A DNA stretch of 64,000 bases, taken from assembly GCA_943736015.1 (NCBI GenBank), contig OX031066.1:24102127-24166126 (forward strand), written 5' to 3'. Positions within the stretch are counted from its first letter, which is position 1; each line of letters starts with the position of its first letter. The translations under genes were made by a program, and so were the position numbers. Source of the stretch: Tridacna crocea. Lineage: Eukaryota; Mollusca; Bivalvia; Cardiida; Cardiidae. The notes under the pieces were generated by a model. The model was not told the DNA's origin. It worked only from the letters and a program-made list of their open reading frames with translations, and did no database searches. Below are positions 58,588 through 64,000 of this stretch, piece after piece.

Positions 58588-59232
58588 GTATGTTTGTACT
58601 TCTTCATGGCCTTATAATCTTTTACCATCAGCATCAAATTTGCTTATTTCCTTTGTGTCAAGTTTAGATTCTTCTTTTTATTGGTCTACCCCTCTATATA
58701 CAGTGTTGAATCATTTGCCTTTTTCTCTTGATACAGAAATGTCAGGTAGTTTTGACACTTTCAACAGTAAATTCATTGGTCAAGCCAAAGTTAGTCTTGT
58801 CTATGATACAAGTGATTCCTTTTCAGAAATTGCTTGTCCCTTTATTTTGCTTGGCTGTTTCTGAAGAAATAGTGAGGTGTTGTCATAGCCTTGGGATTGT
58901 TGTTGTCAATTGTCTGACTGTCCATGTTGTCCAACAAAATGACAATTTATAATATCTCTCATTATTGAAGCTATTTAGTTCAAACTTGAACATGTTATTA
59001 CAGATGATATTTACTTCAGACTTGGAAAGGTGTTTACCCTAAGGCTGCCAAGTGCAACACAGACGATTTGTAGATCAAGATCAGACTGCACAGAACATGC
59101 AGTGTGATCTTTGATCTGCATTGTCCAATAAGGACACAGTATTCCCGGAACAGAACTTTGAAATAGCACTATTCGGGTTTTCACCATCAAACTGAAAATT
59201 TTATTCTGGTTATTTAGCAGGATAAGGGTTAA

Positions 59233-59452
59233 CCCTTTCCCAAACAATCCCTGGTTTTTACGGGTCAGGAAGAGAAGCCTTTTGAAAACATTATGGGAAA
59301 AGGAGAAAATGCTGGTAACCAGCATTTTCTCCTTTTCCCACAATGTTTTCTACCCTATCATACAGGAAAAACATCTTTTTAGCATTTATTATTTGTCATC
59401 TGCAAGATGCTTTGAATTTGGTCTGGTCCAAAATTTGCCGTTTGGGAAAGGG
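59233..59452 (+). mobile_element. TTAA palindromic MITE, forward
   Basis: TTAA at 59229-59232 and 59453-59456. Ends CCCTTTCCCAAACAATCCC and CGTTTGGGAAAGGG, matched CCCAAAC type. Confidence 0.92.
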
Positions 59453-59456
59453 TTAA

Positions 59457-61576
59457 TCCTGTACCAAACAATCCTTGGTTTTTACAACCCTGAGATAGCA
59501 GCCTTTTGAAAACCTGGTGGGAAAAGGAGAAAGTGCTGGTTAACCACATTTTTAGCTCACCTGAGCATGAAGTGCTCATGGTGAGCTATTGTGATCGTGC
59601 TGTGTCCGGCGTCCGTCGTCCGTCGTCCGTCGTCCGTCGTCCGTCGTCAACTTTTTACCTTGTGTACGCTCTAGAGGCCACAGTTTTAGTCGGATACTCA
59701 TGAAAATTGGTCAGGATGTTTGTCTCGATGAAATCTCGGACGAGTTCGAAAATGGGTCATGTGGGGTCAAAAACTAGGTCACTAGGTCAAATCTTAGAAA
59801 AACCTTGTGTACGCTCTAGAGGCCACATTTTGAGTCGGATACTCATGAAAGTTGGTCAGGATGTTTGTCTCGATGATATCTCGGACGAGTTTGAAAATGG
59901 GTCACGTGGGGTCAAAAACTAGGTCACCAGGTCAAATCTTAGAAAAACCTTTTGTACGCTCTAGAGGCCACATTTTCAGTCGGATACTCATGAAAGTTGG
60001 TCAGGATGTTTGTCTGGATGATATCTCGGACGAGTTCGAAAATGGGTCACGTGGGGTCAAAAACTAGGTCACCAGGTCAAATCTTAGAAAAACCTTTTGT
60101 ACGCTCTAGAGGCCACATTTTCAGTCGGATACTCATGAAAGTTGGTCAGGATGTTTGTCTGGATGATATCTCGGACGAGTTCGAAAATGGGTCACGTGGG
60201 GTCAAAAACTAGGTCACCAGGTCAAATCTTAGAAAAACCTTTTGTACGCTCTAGAGGCCACATTTTCAGTCGGATACTCATGAAAGTTGGTCAGGATGTT
60301 TGTCTGGATGATATCTCGGACGAGTTCGAAAATGGGTCACGTGGGGTCAAAAACTAGGTCACCAGGTCAAATCTTAGAAAAACCTTTTGTACGCTCTAGA
60401 GGCCACATTTCCAGATGGATACTCATGAAAGTTGGTCAGGATGTTTGTCTTGATGATATCTCGGACGAGTTCGAAAATGGGTCACGTGGGGTCAAAAACT
60501 AGGTCACTAGGTCAAATCTTAGAAAAACCTTTTGTACGCTCTAGAGGCCACATTTTCAGTTGGATACTCATGAAAGTTGGTCAGGATATTTGTCTGGATG
60601 ATATCTCGGACAATATCGAAAATGGGTCATGTGGGGTCAAAAACTAGGTCACTAGGTCAAATGTTAGAAAAACCTTTTGTAGGCTCTAAAGGCCACATTT
60701 TCAGTCCGAAACTCTTGTAAGTTGGTCAGAATGTTTGTCTTGATGATATCTCAGACAGGTTTGAAAATGGGTCATTGGGGGTTAAAAACTAGGTCACCAG
60801 GTCAAATCTTAGAAAAACCTTGTATATGCTCTGGATGCCACATTTTCAGTCCAACACTCTTGAAAATTAGTCAGAATGTTTGCCTTTATAATATCTTGGA
60901 TGAGTTTGAAAATGGGTCATGTTGGGTCAAAAACTGGGTCAATAGGTCAAATGTTATAAACACCTTTTGTATGCTCTGGAGGACACATTTTCAGTCTGAT
61001 ACTCCTAAAACTTGTTCATTATATTTGTCCTGGTGATACCTTGAATGAGATTGAAAATGGGTCATGTGGAGTCAAAAACTAGGTCAATGGGTCAAATATT
61101 AGAAAAACCTTGTGTACACTCTAGAGGCTACATTTTCTGCCTGATATTCTTCAGACTTGGTCAGAATGTTTGTTTTGGTGATGTCTCAAAAGAGTTTGAT
61201 AATGGGTAATTGTCGGGTCCAAAACTAGGTCACTTGATGAAATCTTAGAAAAACCTTTTGTACACTGTAGAGGCCACATTTTCAGTCCAATACTCATGAA
61301 ACTTGGCCAGAATGTTTGTCTTATTGATATCTCAAAAGTGTTTGATGATGGGTAATGTCTGATAAAAAACTAGGTCACTGGGAAACTAGATGGTGCATGT
61401 TTGGTCAATAAACTCAGGTGAGCGATTTCAGGGCCATCATGGCCCTCTTGTCTCCTTTTCCCACCAGGTTTTCTACTCTGATAGAAACAAGCTTCAATTT
61501 TTGAATTACATTTATTCAGGCGTTTGCGAGTGATTTCAATATGGACCAATCCAAAATTTTGTCATTTGGTAAAGGG
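59457..61576 (+). mobile_element. TTAA MITE split by a Helentron-like insertion
   Basis: Left part 59457-59551 (TCCTGTACCAAACAATCCTTGG...GTGCTGGTTAACCACATTT) shares TTAA 59453-59456 with the previous copy. The right part 61451-61576 resumes at TCTCCTTTTCCCACCAGG and ends GTCATTTGGTAAAGGG then TTCA. The break is inside the right palindrome arm, at the T run of CATTTTCTCC. Confidence 0.88.
59552..61450 (+). mobile_element. Helentron/HINE-like element with 145-bp tandem repeats
   Basis: 5' TTAGCTCACCTGAGC; 3' CTCAGGTGAGCG, then GGGCCATCATGGCCC and CTCTTG, the same terminal plan as 14267-15542. A GTCCGTCGTCCGTC microsatellite follows the 5' end. From 59657, 11-12 direct units of 145 bp (each with GTACGCTCTAGAGGCCACAT and GGGGTCAAAAACTAGGTCAC). 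Units 2-6 are nearly identical; from about 60670 they decay steadily. 145 is not a multiple of 3, so the repeated 71-codon frames are not a protein. Confidence 0.8.
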
Positions 61577-62270
61577 TTCATAGTCAACACAATTATCTGT
61601 TACCAGTTATTTCATATGCAGCTTTGCCCGCCTTTGACTTAAAATTTTATGTGAAAGTCGAGCAATGTGTGTACTGCAGCTGAGCGTTTGCACCCATATG
61701 TGTTGCTCATGTTTATGTTATGATAGGTTTTAAAAGACACCACAACAACTTTCTGGCTCATTTGATAGAAAAAACAGCACACATTTTCAAATACCTGTAG
61801 AAAATGTGTCTTACAGTACTTTCATTCATGATGAGTTTGCCCTTTTAAGAAATTGATTTTTGATCTTCAAAAAAATCCTTACTACATGTACATTCTTCAC
61901 TGTATATTTTTTTTAAATTTATATATCCTTGGTTTCGCGGTGAATGTGAAAGTAGTGTTTTAGGGTTTGTCCTTACATTAAATGTTTTCTCTCAACTACT
62001 CTAAACTTGGTACAGAAACTATGTAACTTTGGCTTTTCTTTTATATTGCCTAGCACTGTTACCATTATACTCAAGAAATGGCTGATAAATACTGCATAGA
62101 CTGTCATATTTCTATTTCTTATTTATTGATATATATATATGTGTATATATAATACATGTATTAATGGAAAATTAGTTTGAAAGCAGCATTTCCTACATGT
62201 AAATGTTGCTGTTGTGATAAAAACTAGTTTCACAATTTTTTCCCCTCTTTCCTTTTTCACTATGTGTAGC

Positions 62271-62311
62271 AGCTGCATGTGGTTGAAGCAGACAATGCTT
62301 TGTTAAGTTCA
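62271..62311 (+). CDS. Candidate TTLL exon 16 (very tentative)
   Basis: A strong pyrimidine tract and TGTGTAG precede CAGCTGCATGTGG, open in phase 0 as QLHVVEADNALLSS, with a weak donor GTATTT. Only context and phase support it. Confidence 0.25.
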
Positions 62312-62387
62312 GTATTTATCTCAGTGTATGAATGTTTCCAAATCAAATGCCAAAGTTTTAAATTTTTATCATAATTTTGAGTTTTAA

Positions 62388-62612
62388 CCCTTTGCCAAAG
62401 ACAAAATTTTAGACTGGTCCAAATTGGAAGCATTTGTAGATGACAAAATTAATTTTCTTCAAAAATTGAAATTTGTTCATGGAGGGTAGAAAACATTGTC
62501 ACTTTGTGGAAAAAGGAGAAAATGTTGTTACCAGTGTTTTCTCTTTTGCCCACGATGTTTCAAAAGGTCTCTTTGTCAGGTTCTTGAAAACCATGGATTG
62601 ATTAGGAAAGGG
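62388..62612 (-). mobile_element. TTAA MITE, reverse
   Basis: TTAA at 62384-62387; right flank CTAA shared with the next remnant. CCCTTTGCCAAAGACAAAATTT; a small insertion in the core (ACATTGTCACTTTGTGG). Confidence 0.8.
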
Positions 62613-62616
62613 CTAA

Positions 62617-62764
62617 TGACCCTGAGAGAAGGAGAAAATGCATTTTCTCTTGATGTTTTCTATCCTTTTACAGACAACATTTCCTTTTTGAGCTATATTC
62701 ATGTTGTCTGCTGCAAATGCTTTAAATTTGGACAAGTCCAAAATTTTACGACTTTTGTAAAGGG
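62617..62764 (+). mobile_element. TTAA MITE, left end lost, tandem
   Basis: TGACCCTGAGAGAAGGAGAA, short palindrome AGAAAATGCATTTTCT, right end TGTCTGCTGCAAATGCTTT...TTTTGTAAAGGG. Confidence 0.7.
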
Positions 62765-62991
62765 TTGATTGCTTTTAAAAGTATTGAAGTTTTATTAATA
62801 TGGAAAGGACTGTTAATATTGGATGCATGCAGTCTACTTCATACATAGTGATTTTTCCCTAAACATTTAGTGCTTATATTGAATCATTTCTGCTGGAATA
62901 CTGGTGTCAAAATTCAAATGGATTGGGTCACATTATTGTGATGAAAAATGAAATTCATTTCAATTAACGAAACACTTCACTCTTGTTTTAA

Positions 62992-63130
62992 CCCTTTACA
63001 AAACAGGCCCATGTATATTAGCAATCCTAAGGAATGAAGGCTTTCAAAGACACTGTGGTAGAAGGAGCAACTAGCATTTTGTCCCTTTTCCCAGACTGTT
63101 TTTTGGCTTTTCAAAGATAAATTCCATTAT
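62992..63130 (+). mobile_element. TTAA MITE, right end lost
   Basis: TTAA at 62988-62991, CCCTTTACAAAACAGGCCC, core worn (ACACTGTGGTAGAAGGAG, CCCTTTTCCCAGACTG). Ends at the next TTAA, 63131-63134. Confidence 0.7.
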
Positions 63131-63134
63131 TTAA

Positions 63135-63360
63135 TTTTTTACAACACAATCCCAAGTTTTAACAACTTTGAAAAGGGGGCCTTTTCAAAACCTTGTTGGA
63201 AAAGAAGAAAATATTGGTAGCCAGCATTTTCTTCTTTTCCCACAATGTTTTCCACCCTGTGAAGGAGAAATTTTATGGTATGAGTAACATTTGATATGGT
63301 GTACATCTGCAAATGCTATTGATTTGGAACAGGCTAATATTTTGTCATTTTGGTGAAGTG
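63135..63360 (+). mobile_element. TTAA MITE, forward, tandem
   Basis: Between TTAA 63131-63134 and 63361-63364. TTTTTTACAACACAATCCC...GTCATTTTGGTGAAGTG; centre TTGGTAGCCAG. Confidence 0.82.
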
Positions 63361-63364
63361 TTAA

Positions 63365-63582
63365 CTCTTTACCAAACGACAAAATTTTAGACTTGTCCAA
63401 ATTCAAAGCATTTGCAGATGACAAAATGAATATGACTGAAAAACTGAAACTTGTCTTGGGAAGGGTTGAAAACATTGTGGGAAAAGGAGAAAATGCTGGT
63501 TACCAGCATTTTCTCCTTTTCCCACAATGTTTTCCAGCCTTCTTTAAAGGGTTGTTAAAAGTTGGGATTGTTTGGTAAAGAG
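63365..63582 (-). mobile_element. TTAA palindromic MITE, reverse, tandem
   Basis: Shares TTAA 63361-63364 with the previous copy. CTCTTTACCAAACGACAAAAT...GATTGTTTGGTAAAGAGG; right TTAA lost. Core perfect around GGTTACC. Confidence 0.9.
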
Positions 63583-64000
63583 GTCAGCCAGTTTGACAAG
63601 AATTACATCTGTTGGTAAGAGCTCATGAAGTCATTATGCTATGGACATTAGTAATATACATTTTTAGACAGTGAAGATCAAAGTCATACTGCAGAATATA
63701 ATACAACATTGTCAGATGGTTTTGTTCTGTTTGCCAAACAGAACATTCATGACTGTGGAAAATTTGTCCATTGTTAGGAACTGAATATGTCAACTTTTCA
63801 TTCATTTGGTGAAGAGATAGCCAGCAGGAATGATCACCTTATTACATACACCTTTCTGCCACTGTCTTAGATGTCACTTTCTTGTTTGAGCCATTCTCTG
63901 ATAGAAAGGGGCTTAATGCAGTCAAACCATCACATAATTATTAATCCATAATATCCACTTATTTTTAGTAGTAAATATACAGCAAATTTACTAGTAGCAA
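63583..64000. other. Right edge, nothing coding recognised
   Basis: Contains GAGCCATTCTCTGATAGAAAGGGGCTTAATGCA near 63889, the start of another AGAGCATGG-type MITE running off the window. No exon candidate seen. Confidence 0.4.

Noticed and set aside
59707-60647. Six consecutive 71-codon frames beginning MVRMFV
   Set aside because: They repeat every 145 bp, which is not a multiple of three, and each ends in a stop. They are readings of a tandem DNA repeat inside a mobile element.
59657-61385. Regularly spaced repeats suggestive of a CRISPR array
   Set aside because: Units are directly adjacent with no unique spacers, the unit is 145 bp, the genome is eukaryotic and no cas genes are present.
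1103-63578. Dozens of 60-100 codon frames containing [36 protein letters not shown] or [23 protein letters not shown]
   Set aside because: These are six-frame readings of the MITE palindrome GTGGGAAAAGGAGAAAATGC and its partner. They occur on both strands at each copy and have no conserved start or flanks, so they are not a protein family.

Overview
The window looks like nuclear DNA of a bivalve mollusc, probably a heterodont. It is AT-rich, has long introns with GT/AG splice sites, and is packed with several families of short non-autonomous transposons. The bivalve call rests on general repeat style (tandem-repeat elements opening with GTCCGTCGTCC-type sequence, and short palindromic elements). 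It is an inference, not a database match.

Two protein-coding genes can be supported. On the minus strand, 3809-4923 is a two-exon gene for a small glutaredoxin-like (DUF836, C5orf63 type) thiol-redox protein. On the plus strand, from 13396 to at least 58587, is a tubulin polyglutamylase of the TTLL6/TTLL13 type. I resolved 15 coding exons joined by canonical GT/AG sites; every junction keeps phase, giving 773 residues with no stop. The gene probably continues past 58587 and perhaps past the window. The two genes are divergent, about 8.5 kb apart, with no evidence of shared control. Position 1-192 may hold the 3' end of another, unidentified coding exon, next to a degenerate minisatellite (about 190-870).

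Nearly everything else is intronic or intergenic repeat. The dominant signal is a roughly 220-bp miniature transposon with TTAA target duplications, CCC...GGG termini (piggyBac-like) and a near-perfect 67-71 nt palindrome at its centre. I count about 65 full, partial or decayed copies, about one per kilobase and near a fifth of the window. They fall into at least three subfamilies whose palindrome arms and termini change in matched pairs. They sit in tandem runs sharing single TTAA sites and lie as close as about 15-30 bp to TTLL splice acceptors. One copy has a filled/empty site pair inside this window. In the text 'forward' means the CACACAATCCC-type end comes first; 'reverse' means the GACAAAATTTTAGACTGG-type end comes first.

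Other mobile DNA: two related Helentron/HINE-like elements with internal tandem repeats (14267-15542 and 59552-61450, each nested in another transposon); a hAT-type element with an exact 8-bp target duplication (36133-37496); a second hAT-like element (13837-15641); three other palindromic MITE families; a modular A/B repeat (10504-11275 and 21077-22159); tRNA-derived SINE-like sequences; and a tandem-repeat element at 45121-46325. No complete transposase, CRISPR array, rRNA or canonical tRNA was found. The best candidate for something undescribed is the palindromic TTAA element and the way its two arms evolve together.
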